In this document: piece after piece, positions 55,472 to 63,919 of the stretch | How the letters are laid out: each line of letters opens with the position of its first letter | Numbering within the stretch: position 1 is the stretch's first letter | Assembly (NCBI RefSeq): GCF_014269205.2 | Contig: NZ_JABWRY020000001.1 | Span: forward strand, 2,418,001-2,482,000 | From: Pseudomonas kermanshahensis | Lineage (GTDB): Bacteria; Pseudomonadota; Gammaproteobacteria; Pseudomonadales; Pseudomonadaceae | DNA: 64,000 nt | Direction: 5' to 3' | Notes under the pieces: generated by a model | Told to the model about the DNA's origin: nothing | What the model saw: only the letters and a program-made list of their open reading frames with translations | The model's database searches: none | Program-made: the position numbers and the translations under genes

Positions 55472-55694
55472 TGTTGTCCTCAGGCACTTTTATTTTTAAT
55501 CGACCAAGACGTCTGGCGCGGATTATTGAAGTGGCCCTGAAAAGGCGTCAATGCGCTTAATTTTCTGTCTGGTATTACTTGAGGTTATGCGAGTGGGAGG
55601 CTGTGGGGCGGGGGTTTTGAGCGATATTACGGATGGGACAATTAATAGAAGTTTGCTGCGTTAATTAATGCAAGTTGTTCTGTTTATTAGCGGG

Positions 55695-55719
55695 ATCGGA
55701 GGCGCGCAGCGCCCCCGAT
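55695..55719 (-). terminator. Possible terminator hairpin after the MFS gene
   Basis: atcggaggcgc and gcgcccccgat pair with one mismatch around a 3-base loop, 10 bases beyond the MFS stop codon. No T-tract follows on the minus strand, so this is a weak candidate. The rest of the 257-base interval 55472-55728 is AT-rich and should carry the promoter of the Rieske oxygenase gene. Confidence 0.4.
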
Positions 55720-55728
55720 TAACCGGTG

Positions 55729-56916
55729 TTAATGCCCACCCTTCATACGCCGCGCAACGAAGTAAATGCCCAAGCCGACCAACGCGGTTGCAGCGCCGAT
55801 ATAACCCGTACTCGTCCAGCCCATGCCTGCGGTGATGGCCATGCCACCCAACCACGGCCCAAGCGCATTGGCCAGGTTGAACGCGGCGTGGTTCGAGGCT
55901 GCTGCAAGGCTGGGGGCTTCATGGGCAATGTCCATCAGGCGGATTTGCAAGGGGGCTGCCAGTGCAATCATGGTGCCCACCAGGCCGACGCCCAGCAGCA
56001 GGGTCCACAACGAATGCGCTGCGAAGGTGAAGAACAGCAGCACTGCAATCGACCAGATCAGCACCAGCCCGACGGCGCGGAACTGCAAGCGGTCGAACAA
56101 CTTGCCACCGGCGATGTTGCCGACGATGCCGCCGACTCCAAAGGCCGCCAGGCCGAAGGGGATCCACTGCGGCGATACCTGGGTCACGTGCAGCATGGTG
56201 GGCGCCAGGTAGCTGAACACACAGAACATGCCGGCAAAGCCGATCGATGCAATGGCCAGCGCCATCCACACCTGGGGCAGGGCGAACGCTTTAAGTTCTT
56301 TGCGCGGGTCGCTGCGCACTTCATCGTGCGGTTGCGGCACGAAGCGCCAGACCAGGGCAATGGTGCACAGGGCGATCGCCCCGACCAACACAAAGGCAGA
56401 GCGCCAGCCGAAGTACTGGCCCAGTAAGGTGGCAACAGGGTTGCCCAGCAACATGGCCAGCGTCAGGCCCATCATCACCCGCGCCACGGCGCCTGCCCGT
56501 TGGTTGTTGGCGACCATGCTCGATGCCACCACCGCAGCGATGCCGAAGTAGGCGCCATGGGGCAGGCCGCTGATGAAGCGGAAAGCGACCAGGCCGCCGA
56601 ACGAGGGGGCGAACGCCGTGGCCAGGTTGCCAAGGGCATACAGCGCCATCAACAGCAGCAACATGTGCTTGCGCAGCAGCTTGGCCCCCAAAATCGCCAG
56701 GGTCGGGGCACCGACCATCACGCCCAGCGCGTAGGCACTGATGGCGTGGCCCACCTGGGGCTCGCTCAGCTGCAGGTTGCTGGCGATGTCCGGCATCAAC
56801 CCCATAATGGCGAATTCGCCGGTACCAATGGCAAAGCTGCCTAGCGCCATGGCGGCTTCCATCTTGGCGACAGTGCTTTTCGGCAGGGCTAGCGGTGGTG
56901 CTTCATGGACAGACAT
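55729..56916 (-). CDS. MFS transporter (AraJ/YdhP-type efflux)
   Basis: A 395-residue carrier with about 12 hydrophobic segments. Family features are IGTGEFAIMGLMPDIASNL, SGLPHGAYFGIAAVVASSMV and the last third with APLQIRLMDIAHEAPSLAAA, typical of DHA1 carriers that expel sugars, drugs or metabolites. Single gene on the minus strand. Confidence 0.9.
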   Translation of the reverse strand: MSVHEAPPLALPKSTVAKMEAAMALGSFAIGTGEFAIMGLMPDIASNLQLSEPQVGHAISAYALGVMVGAPTLAILGAKLLRKHMLLLLMALYALGNLATAFAPSFGGLVAFRFISGLPHGAYFGIAAVVASSMVANNQRAGAVARVMMGLTLAMLLGNPVATLLGQYFGWRSAFVLVGAIALCTIALVWRFVPQPHDEVRSDPRKELKAFALPQVWMALAIASIGFAGMFCVFSYLAPTMLHVTQVSPQWIPFGLAAFGVGGIVGNIAGGKLFDRLQFRAVGLVLIWSIAVLLFFTFAAHSLWTLLLGVGLVGTMIALAAPLQIRLMDIAHEAPSLAAASNHAAFNLANALGPWLGGMAITAGMGWTSTGYIGAATALVGLGIYFVARRMKGGH

Positions 56917-57021
56917 TTGAATCCCTTTTGAAACATGCTGAAACGTTCAACGCGGGATCATAGACAATCTCTGGCCAAAACGTCGAGGCCGCAGCCTCGC
57001 CCACAGGCGCACCCCTTCGGT

Positions 57022-57115
57022 GTAGGAGCAGCCTTGTGCTGCGAAGAGGCCAGTACAAGCAACGAAGACTGATGGTGTTTTCACCGGCCTCTTCGCAGCA
57101 CAAGGCTGCTCCTAC
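57022..57115. repeat. REP-type inverted repeat
   Basis: Arms from 57022 (gtaggagcagccttgtgctg) and its mirror ending at 57115. The aminotransferase remnant reads directly into the element, which supplies its stop codon (57112-57114). Confidence 0.85.
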
Positions 57116-57640
57116 CTGGCCGCGCGACAGAAGCGCCCGAGCGCATCACACGCTGCCATCAGCGACGCATCGTCCAGCGCGTAGGCAATGCGCAGGTAAG
57201 GCCCGAGCCCGAAGGCACTGCCATGCACCACGGCGACATCGGCTTCGTCGAGCAGTGCCAGCGCGACATCCTCGTCAGTGGCCAGGTAACGACCACCCGC
57301 GGAGGTCTTGCCGATCAGCCCGGCGCAATTGGCAAAGGCATAGAATGCCCCGGCCGGGTGCTCGCAGTGCAACCCTGGGATCCCATCAATCGCCTTCACC
57401 ATCAGGTCACGGCGGCGCTGAAACACGTCCCGGCTTTGATGGATGAACGCTTTCGGGCCTACCAGCGCAGCAACCGCTCAGGCGTCAGCTTGAAACCGCT
57501 GCTGGCCTCACACGTGACGATCGCGCTGCGGGCGCCACACAGTTGTACCATCTCCGGGTAGCTGACCCAGTAGGGCGCTGGTCAGGTTCAGGCGCTGGAC
57601 GCCGCCGTCGGTGTCCTGCTCGCTCATCGGTGGTGCTCCG
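57112..57640 (-). pseudogene. Decayed class I/II PLP aminotransferase (AatA-like)
   Basis: Pieces of an aspartate-type aminotransferase in order but with large deletions. The 5' part (57630-57480) carries YWVSYPEMVQLCGARSAIVT and CEASSGFKLTPERLLR in shifting frames. Then the sequence jumps to ALVGPKAFIHQSRDVFQRRR and the C-terminal half (57426-57112: IPGLHCEHPAGAFYAFANCA ... SAFGLGPYLRIAYALDD). The N-terminal domain and the central lysine region are missing. Not functional. Confidence 0.75.
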
Positions 57641-57755
57641 TATTGATCGCGTCAAATTGGCTGTCATGCATCACGACGGCCACCGAGCGGTCAGCGCGCA
57701 CGGCATCCACCATGCCGGCCTGGCGGCAATCACCTAGTCGTTTTCATCCACTGCT

Positions 57756-58110
57756 AGGCGTTCAGTGTGTTTTTCGACACGTTCGTCATCTGTACCTGCA
57801 CGGCGTTGCTGATTTTGCTATCGGGCTTCTACACGCCTGGTTTCGGAGGGGATGGCCTGGTGCTGACCCAGGATGCCCTGGCGGCGGTGGCTTGCTGGCC
57901 CTGGTCAACCTGGTAGCACTGGCGTTGTTGGGCAAGGTGGTGCTGCGCCTGATTGACGATTATGACCAGCAGCGCAAGGCCGGGGTGCAGATACCGGTAT
58001 TTGATGCTAGCCAGTTCCGCGATCTAGACCTGGACCCACGCGCCTGGCCGGAGGGCGATCAGGTTGCGGCTGAGGGGGGGAGCGAGACGCGCATGCCTCA
58101 AGCTCTTTAG
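57756..58110 (+). pseudogene. C-terminal remnant of an AGCS alanine/glycine:cation symporter
   Basis: The frame from about 57767 reads VFFDTFVICTCTALLILLSG and TPGFGGDGLVLTQDALAAV, the last transmembrane stretch of AGCS carriers, then shifts by a small indel near 57890 to LALVNLVALALLGKVVLRLI and a hydrophilic tail (DLDPRAWPEGDQV) ending at 58110. The preceding ~400 codons are absent; 57640-57755 shows nothing else recognisable. Convergent with the aminotransferase remnant, together forming a decay zone. Confidence 0.7.
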
Positions 58111-58111
58111 C

Positions 58112-58345
58112 GCCTGCGAGATCGAGCGCCGCCCGCGCGGCGCTTCGCAGCACAAGGCTGCTCCCACATCTGTTTCGGGCCAGTGAGGCCTGTGATATTT
58201 GCGCGCGACCGCCTTGCGGGTTTGACGCAATATTGCGCCATGCACCAAGACGGTCGCGTGCGTTTGCCCCAGGAATAATTGGCCCGAAACAAACGTAGGA
58301 GCGAGCGTTGCTTGCGATGCGCCGCGCGGGCGGCGCTCGATGTCC
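58112..58345. repeat. Nested long inverted repeat
   Basis: Outer arms: atcgagcgccgcccgcgcgg near 58122-58141 and its inverted copy at about 58317-58342. Inner arms: tttcgggcc near 58162 with ggcccgaaa near 58281, and gcgcgaccg near 58202 with cggtcgcgtgcg near 58250. A REP scrap (cgcagcacaaggctgctccc) lies inside the left arm. The whole could fold into one large cruciform. No coding content is evident; it may be a degenerate REP cluster or a MITE-like element. Confidence 0.6.
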
Positions 58346-58388
58346 GCAGCCCCACGAAACGCCAGCCTTGCACCACGGCCTACAACCC

Positions 58389-59384
58389 CTACTTAAACCC
58401 GGTAACCGCATGCGGCACATACGGTGCTTCCAACCGCGCAACCTCTTCATCAGACAACTGCACCCCCAATGCCGCAATGGCATCGTCAAGATGCCCAGGC
58501 TTCGATGCGCCAATGATCGGCGCCGACACGGCGCGGTGCCTGAGCACCCAGGCCAAGGCAACCTGAGCCATGGGTAAGCCACGCTCGCTGGCAATCTGCT
58601 CGACCACATCGATCACTCGGCCATCCTCGACTTCTGTCCCTGCATAAAACGACTTGCCAGAAACATCGCTGAGCGTGCGCGCGGTTTCCTGGCCCTTGGG
58701 CCGGGTCAGCCGGCCACGGGCCAGCGGGCTCCAGGGCATCAGCCCGACGCCCTGGTCCTGGCACAAGGGGATCATCTCCCGCTCTTCCTCCCGGTACAGC
58801 AGGTTGAGGTAGTTCTGCATCGACACGAACCGGCTCCAGCCATTGGCCGCTGCGACGTGCTGGGCTTTGGCGAACTGCCAGGCATACATTGAAGACGCAC
58901 CGATATAGCGTGCCTTGCCGGCCTTGACCACGTCGTGCAGGGCTTCCATGGTTTCTTCGATCGGCGTGTGATAATCCCAGCGGTGAACCTGGTAGAGGTC
59001 GACGTAATCCACGCCCAGGCGGGTCAGGCTGGCGTCGATGCTGCTGAGGATCGCCTTGCGTGACAGGCCTTGCTCGTTCGGCTTGCTTGCGCCTTGCCAC
59101 ATGTTCGCCGGGTAGAAGACCTTGGTCGCGATGACGGTGTCTTCACGGCGGGTGAATTCCTTCAGCAATTGGCCCAGGATCACTTCCGATGTACCCGCCG
59201 AGTAGCTATTGGCTGTGTCGAAGAAGTTGATGCCTTGCTCTACCGCGTGGCGAATTATCGGGCGGCTCTGTTGCACATCCAGGGTCCAGGGATGGGTACC
59301 GGCATCTGGGTCACCGAACGTCATGCACCCCAGGCACAGTCGGGAGATGTCCAGGCCGGTGTTGCCGAGTTTGACGTACTGCAT
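58389..59384 (-). CDS. Aldo/keto reductase (YajO-like)
   Basis: A 331-residue NADPH-dependent reductase. The tetrad is seen in NFFDTANSYSAG (Asp, Tyr), ATKVFYP (Lys) and QVHRWDYHTP (His). The C-terminal APIIGASKPGHLDDAI is the cofactor-binding segment. The closest subgroup is YajO/1-deoxyxylulose-type oxidoreductases. Start at 59384 (MQYVKLGNTGLDIS). The divergently annotated LysR gene just beyond (59501) also reads on the minus strand, so it may regulate this gene from upstream. Confidence 0.92.
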   Translation of the reverse strand: MQYVKLGNTGLDISRLCLGCMTFGDPDAGTHPWTLDVQQSRPIIRHAVEQGINFFDTANSYSAGTSEVILGQLLKEFTRREDTVIATKVFYPANMWQGASKPNEQGLSRKAILSSIDASLTRLGVDYVDLYQVHRWDYHTPIEETMEALHDVVKAGKARYIGASSMYAWQFAKAQHVAAANGWSRFVSMQNYLNLLYREEEREMIPLCQDQGVGLMPWSPLARGRLTRPKGQETARTLSDVSGKSFYAGTEVEDGRVIDVVEQIASERGLPMAQVALAWVLRHRAVSAPIIGASKPGHLDDAIAALGVQLSDEEVARLEAPYVPHAVTGFK

Positions 59385-59500
59385 CTGTGAATCCTCTTGG
59401 TCAGCATTGCCCAGCGTGTGTAGCCGAGCGATGGAACAAGGTTAGCGGCGCGACGTAAGCGTGCAAATTCCCAGGATGTGCAGGTGATATCTGCAAAAAT

Positions 59501-60352
59501 TCACAAGCGCAGCAGGGGTTTGACCTGCTCGAGCAGAAAATCCGTTACGGCTTTGATGCGGGGGGTGTTGCGCACGTCCTCGTGCACGGCCAGCCAAATT
59601 TCGATGCTCATCGACCTGGCGTCCTCGCAGGCTTGCTTGAGCCCGTACTCTTCGGCCATGAAGCCGGGCAGGCAGGCTACCCCCACGCCACCGGCCGCAG
59701 CCTGAGCCTGGATGCGCAGGTCGTTGCTGTGCAGGGCGAAAGGGCGACCTGCGGCCTGCTCAAGCAGCCAGCGCTGCTGTGGGGATTTCGCCTGAGAGTC
59801 GTCGTAGCCGATGTACAGGTGCGGTTCGCGTCGGCGCACGTAGGCCGCCGATGCGTACAGCCTGTATTCGAGATGCCCGAGCAGGCTGGCCACCAGGGTT
59901 GGCTCGGTGGGCCTGGCCAAGGTGATTGCCACGTCCGCCTCGCGGCGGGCCAGCGACGCGCGCGACTTGCTGCCGACCAAGGTGAGTTGCAAGGCAGGGT
60001 AACGTTTGTACAGCTCGCCCAGCCTACGCGCCACCATGCTGCCCAACAGCGCGGGCGGGGCGGCAATCACGACTTCGCCTGCAACGGCCTGTTGGTCGGC
60101 ACTGGCAAAATGCTCCAGCGCAAACGAGGATGCCAGCATCTGCTCGGCAAACTCGCCAACGCGCACGCCCTGTTCGGTCAGGGCGTAAGCCCGTGGGCGG
60201 CGGTCCACCAGCTTCAACTGCAGCGAGGCTTCCAGCGAACTGATCCGCCGCGCCACGGTGGCGTGGTCAACCCCCAAGCGCTTGGCAGCGGCCGACAGCG
60301 AGCCGGCGCTGATAAATGCAGAAAAATGACGCAGGTCTTCCCAATCGAACAT
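59501..60352 (-). CDS. LysR-family transcriptional regulator
   Basis: A 283-residue regulator with an N-terminal winged helix-turn-helix (FSAFISAGSLSAAAKRLGVD, then HATVARRISSLEASLQ) and a C-terminal sensor domain from about residue 90. It is encoded upstream of the aldo/keto reductase gene in the same direction (116-base gap) and may control it. Effector unknown. Confidence 0.9.
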   Translation of the reverse strand: MFDWEDLRHFSAFISAGSLSAAAKRLGVDHATVARRISSLEASLQLKLVDRRPRAYALTEQGVRVGEFAEQMLASSFALEHFASADQQAVAGEVVIAAPPALLGSMVARRLGELYKRYPALQLTLVGSKSRASLARREADVAITLARPTEPTLVASLLGHLEYRLYASAAYVRRREPHLYIGYDDSQAKSPQQRWLLEQAAGRPFALHSNDLRIQAQAAAGGVGVACLPGFMAEEYGLKQACEDARSMSIEIWLAVHEDVRNTPRIKAVTDFLLEQVKPLLRL

Positions 60353-60389
60353 GACAGGCCTCTGGTGTGAGGCCCGATGATACGCGGTT

Positions 60390-61010
60390 TCAGGTGGCTC
60401 CCGTCAGCCGGGCGGTGCGTGCCGGCCGTTTTGCAGGCGGGCATGCCGACAGCAGCGCATGGCTCATCTGTATTACCCAGGCCTCGATTTTCGCGTCATC
60501 CACCGGCATTGGCCGACGGCGCATACCTTCGGCGGTGTCTATCAGGGCCAGAATCGCCTCGGCTGCGCTGGCGATATCCCCCACCGTGAAACGCCCCTGT
60601 TGCTGGCCGTGTTCGATGATCTGGCACAAAGGCGCGCGTGAACGATTGAGCGCCTGCTCCAGCCACCCACGTTGGCCAGGCTCGACATGGCGTGATTCGT
60701 GGCGCAGCAACAACGCCTCAAAGGGATGCGATGCCTGGCGCGCGAGTTGAAACCGCAGGTAGCCGCGCAGGTCGCGGGTGTAGGGCCCTCGGCGCCAGGC
60801 TTCGAGGCGCTGGGCGAGAATGTCCAGCAATACATCGAGCAGCAGGTCCTGTTTGCTCGCAACGTGGTGGTAAAGGCTGCCCGGCTGCAGGCCAGCCCGG
60901 GCCGCGAGCTGGCGCATGCTCATGGCGCCATAGCCGACTTCTGCCATCAAGCCCTGTGCCACAGTGAGCAGAGGGCTGGGGCACTGTTGCACGTGACGGG
61001 CGTCGGGCAT
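60390..61010 (-). CDS. TetR-family transcriptional regulator
   Basis: A 206-residue regulator. The DNA-binding domain is in the first 60 residues (AEVGYGAMSMRQLAARAGLQ, then PGSLYHHVASKQDLL). The rest is helical and variable, as in the family. It is the last gene of the CaiB-MaoC-CitE run, 2 bases after the CitE stop, so it is probably the local repressor of that pathway. Confidence 0.9.
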   Translation of the reverse strand: MPDARHVQQCPSPLLTVAQGLMAEVGYGAMSMRQLAARAGLQPGSLYHHVASKQDLLLDVLLDILAQRLEAWRRGPYTRDLRGYLRFQLARQASHPFEALLLRHESRHVEPGQRGWLEQALNRSRAPLCQIIEHGQQQGRFTVGDIASAAEAILALIDTAEGMRRRPMPVDDAKIEAWVIQMSHALLSACPPAKRPARTARLTGAT

Positions 61011-61012
61011 GG

Positions 61013-61837
61013 CTATTCACCCTTGCCTGCGGCGTGCACAAGGGCACGGGCGCGCAGGATCACCGGCGCATCCACCATCTGCCCATCCAGGGTGAACACG
61101 CCGGCACCGCCTTCGGCCGCAGCCAACACGCGGTGCGCCCATTCCAACTCATCGGGCGAAGGTTGCAGGGCGCGATGAATCACGCTGACCTGGCTGGGGT
61201 GAATGCACAAGGCCCCGCCAAAGCCCATGTCGCGAGCGAACTGTACGTGCCGCTGCAGGCCAGCGACGTCCTGAATGTCCGGGTGCACGCCATCGAGCGG
61301 CGGCGCAAGGCCGGCAGCGCGGCTGTGCAGCAAGACGGCATAGCGCGCCTGCCCGAGCACCTGTTCGGCGGCTTCGCTGGCCGTGCGCAGGTTCAGGTCC
61401 AGGCCCAGATCAAGGCTGCCAAAGGACAAGCGTTCGACGCCCTCACAGGCCGCCAGCAAGGGCAGGGCGACCAGCCCACGTGCGCTCTCGATAATTGGCC
61501 AGACCGGCTTGCCGGTAGCACGCGCACGCTGCACCTGCTCGACCGTTTCGGCCTTGGGCAGCAGGATGCCACTGACACCGGCGTGACGCTGGCACAGCGC
61601 AAGGTCAGCCGCGTGCGCCCAATGCTGCGGGGCGTTGACCCGTACCAGCACGCAGGCCTCGGGCTGCTCGGCCAGAAATGCCTGCAGGTTGTCCCGCGCC
61701 TGCGCCTTCGCCGCTTCTTCAACGGCATCTTCCAAATCCACAATCACCCGATCAGCGCCGCTGGCCAGCGCCTTGGCGATACGTTCCGGGCGGCTGGCGG
61801 GGACGAACAGGGCAGAGCGCACGATGGCCTGGCTCAT
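61013..61837 (-). CDS. HpcH/HpaI-family CoA-ester lyase (CitE/citramalyl-CoA-lyase-like)
   Basis: A 274-residue TIM-barrel lyase. RSALFVPASRPERIAKAL at the N-terminus, VIVDLEDAV with the metal-binding acids, and LLPKAETVEQV and IIESARGLVALP in the middle are typical of CitE-like enzymes. The family cleaves citramalyl-, malyl- or citryl-CoA. The start at 61837 overlaps the MaoC-like stop (ATGA). With the CoA-transferase and dehydratase it suggests degradation of a C4-C6 dicarboxylic acid through a CoA ester, as in itaconate use (Ict-Ich-Ccl). Confidence 0.9.
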   Translation of the reverse strand: MSQAIVRSALFVPASRPERIAKALASGADRVIVDLEDAVEEAAKAQARDNLQAFLAEQPEACVLVRVNAPQHWAHAADLALCQRHAGVSGILLPKAETVEQVQRARATGKPVWPIIESARGLVALPLLAACEGVERLSFGSLDLGLDLNLRTASEAAEQVLGQARYAVLLHSRAAGLAPPLDGVHPDIQDVAGLQRHVQFARDMGFGGALCIHPSQVSVIHRALQPSPDELEWAHRVLAAAEGGAGVFTLDGQMVDAPVILRARALVHAAGKGE

Positions 61838-62676
61838 TGGCTGGCCTCCAGGCTGAATTCGACTTCTGCGGTTTGCGCCATGCCCGCTTCGGCGGTTGCC
61901 CAAAGCTGCGCCTTGCCGCGTTCGAGCAGGCGCCCACCCACCTCGAAGGTGTTCGGCGAAATCAACGGGCGTAAGCCGCGGAAGCTGAATCGGCGTATCT
62001 GGGCGGCGGGGTTGGCACGGGCAAAGGCGCGCAGATTGAGCGTGGCAATCAAGGGCCCGTGCACCACCAGCCCCGGGTAGCCTTCGGTGTCAGTGACATA
62101 GGGCCAGTCATAGTGGATGCGATGGCCATTGAAGGTGACGGCCGAGTAGCGGAACAACAGGGTTGCGTCGGGCGTCACGGTCTCCTGCCAAGCGCCGGCG
62201 GGTGCCGGCTCGGTACCGCCAAGCTTGGGTGGGGTGGGCTCGCGGTAGACGATGTCCTGTTCTTCAATCAGCGCTTCATGGCCATCCTGGACATACACGT
62301 GCCTGACGGTGACAAACAGCAGCGACCCGGTGCGGCCGTGTTTTTCTTCGACGTTGAGAATCGTCGAGTGGCGTGCTACCTGCGCTTCCACCTGTAAAGG
62401 GCTGATGAAGGTCAGGCGGCTGCCGGCCCACATCCGGTTGCGGTTGTCTGCTGGCGGCAAGAAACCGCCGCGCGCGGGGTGGCCATCGGCGCCTAGCCCG
62501 GTGGCCTCGACGGGGTCCTGGAAGAACGCCCAGTGCCAGAGCAGGGGCAGCGGTTCTCCCGCCGAGGGTGCGGGCTCGCTGAGGGTCGCCGCGAGGCGCT
62601 TGACCAGGTTGTGGGTGATGCGATCGTGGCTGGTTTCGCTACGGCCAATCCAGCGGCTGAGGTCGTGTGTTGTCAT
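61834..62676 (-). CDS. MaoC/HTD2-type acyl-CoA hydratase (Ich/Meh-like)
   Basis: A 280-residue hydratase with tandem hot-dog folds. LLWHWAFFQDPV near residue 45 and the second-half FNGHRIHYDWPYVTDTEGYP with VVHGPLIATLNLRA are typical of mesaconyl-C4-CoA hydratases and itaconyl-CoA hydratase. It would add water to an unsaturated dicarboxylyl-CoA to give a hydroxyacyl-CoA, which the CitE-like protein would cleave. Overlaps citE by 4 bases; 40 bases after the CoA-transferase gene. Confidence 0.88.
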   Translation of the reverse strand: MTTHDLSRWIGRSETSHDRITHNLVKRLAATLSEPAPSAGEPLPLLWHWAFFQDPVEATGLGADGHPARGGFLPPADNRNRMWAGSRLTFISPLQVEAQVARHSTILNVEEKHGRTGSLLFVTVRHVYVQDGHEALIEEQDIVYREPTPPKLGGTEPAPAGAWQETVTPDATLLFRYSAVTFNGHRIHYDWPYVTDTEGYPGLVVHGPLIATLNLRAFARANPAAQIRRFSFRGLRPLISPNTFEVGGRLLERGKAQLWATAEAGMAQTAEVEFSLEASQ

Positions 62677-62716
62677 TGTCGTGGTCCTCGATCATTCAAC
62701 GCTGTGCCTGCAGGGG

Positions 62717-63919
62717 TCAGATGACCCCATCGCGGCGCAGTTCCTGTATACGTTCGGCAGACAGCCCAAGCTGGGCGAGGATGCATTCGCTGTGCTCCCC
62801 CAAGGCTGGTACTGGGTCCATGCGTGGGCGGTAGGCATTGCTGCTGGCCGGGGGCAGCAGGCTGGGTATGCTGCCGTTTGCCGTGGCTACCTGGCGCCAA
62901 CGGTCGCGGGCTTGTAACTGCGGGTGCTGCCACACCCCCTGCATGTCGTTGACCCGTGCGTTGGCAATGCTGGCGCTATCAAGGCGCGCAACCACCGTGT
63001 CCAAGTCCAGGGCGGCGAACGCCTCGATGATCAGTGCACGCAAAGCCTCACGGTTGGCCACCCGCAGGTAGTTGGCAGAGAACCGCGCATCGTCGGCCAG
63101 CGCGGGTTGCAGCAGCACCTGTTCACAGAACAGGCGCCATTCGCGCTCGTTCTGCAAACCGAGCATCACGGTATTGCCATCGCCGGTGGGGAAGGGGCCG
63201 TACGGGTAGATGGTCGCGTGCGCCGCGCCGGCGCGGGGCGGCGGGGTCGCGCCTTCGTAGGCGTAGTACAGCGGGTAGTTCATCCACTCCACCAGGCTTT
63301 CCAGCATCGACACCTCCACATGGCTGCCTTCGCCGGTGCGGCCACGCAGCAGCAGGGCCGACAACACGCCGGTGTAGGCGTACATGCCGGCCGCGATGTC
63401 GGCAATCGAGTTGCCCGCCTTGGCCATCTGCTCGTCACCCGGGCCGCCGGTCACCGATAAAAAGCCGCCTTCGCTCTGAATCAGCAAGTCGTAGGCCTTT
63501 TTCTGTTCAAAAGGGCCGCCCGCGCCGTAGCCCGAAATGTCGCAGACGATCAGCGTGGGGAACCGCGCATGCAGCGCCTCGAACGACAGCCCCAGGCGCG
63601 CAGCGGCGCCCGGCGCCAGGTTTTGCACCAACACGTCGGCCTGCTCCAGAAGCTGGTCGAGAATGTCGCCGGCGATGTCCTGCTTGAGGTCCAGAGCGAG
63701 GCTTTCTTTCGAGCGGTTGGTCCAGACGAAGTGCGAAGCCAGGCCGTTGACCCGTTGATCGTAGCCCCGCGCAAAGTCACCGACCCCCGGCCGTTCGACC
63801 TTGATCACGCGGGCGCCAAGGTCCGCCAGTTGACGGGTGCAGAAGGGCGCAGCAATGGCATGTTCGAGGCTGATGACGGTGATGCCGTCTAGCGGGCGGA
63901 TTGCCGTAGGCTGGCTCAT
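62717..63919 (-). CDS. CaiB/BaiF-family CoA-transferase
   Basis: A 400-residue family III CoA-transferase. LEHAIAAPFCTRQLADLGARV and IKVERPGVGDFAR form the CoA-binding start, the catalytic Asp falls in the NLAPGAAARLGLSF to ISGYGAGGPF region, and the middle shows SVTGGPGDE and HVEVSMLESLVEWM. Start at 63919 (MSQPTAIRPLD) has AAGAGAGAT about 9 bases upstream; the frame extends 20 codons further but without better support. It would activate the acid substrate. A family III CoA-transferase also activates itaconate in P. aeruginosa. The 81 bases beyond the start hold no identifiable gene except a possible stop near 63984. Confidence 0.9.
   Translation of the reverse strand: MSQPTAIRPLDGITVISLEHAIAAPFCTRQLADLGARVIKVERPGVGDFARGYDQRVNGLASHFVWTNRSKESLALDLKQDIAGDILDQLLEQADVLVQNLAPGAAARLGLSFEALHARFPTLIVCDISGYGAGGPFEQKKAYDLLIQSEGGFLSVTGGPGDEQMAKAGNSIADIAAGMYAYTGVLSALLLRGRTGEGSHVEVSMLESLVEWMNYPLYYAYEGATPPPRAGAAHATIYPYGPFPTGDGNTVMLGLQNEREWRLFCEQVLLQPALADDARFSANYLRVANREALRALIIEAFAALDLDTVVARLDSASIANARVNDMQGVWQHPQLQARDRWRQVATANGSIPSLLPPASSNAYRPRMDPVPALGEHSECILAQLGLSAERIQELRRDGVI

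Noticed and set aside
16370..57115. REP repeats as a CRISPR array
   Set aside because: Copies are palindromic, dispersed by thousands of bases and lack regular spacers or cas genes.
58007..58609. 200-codon minus-strand frame across the nested palindrome
   Set aside because: Arg/Pro-rich, overlaps the aldo/keto reductase 3' end in another frame, and crosses inverted repeats.
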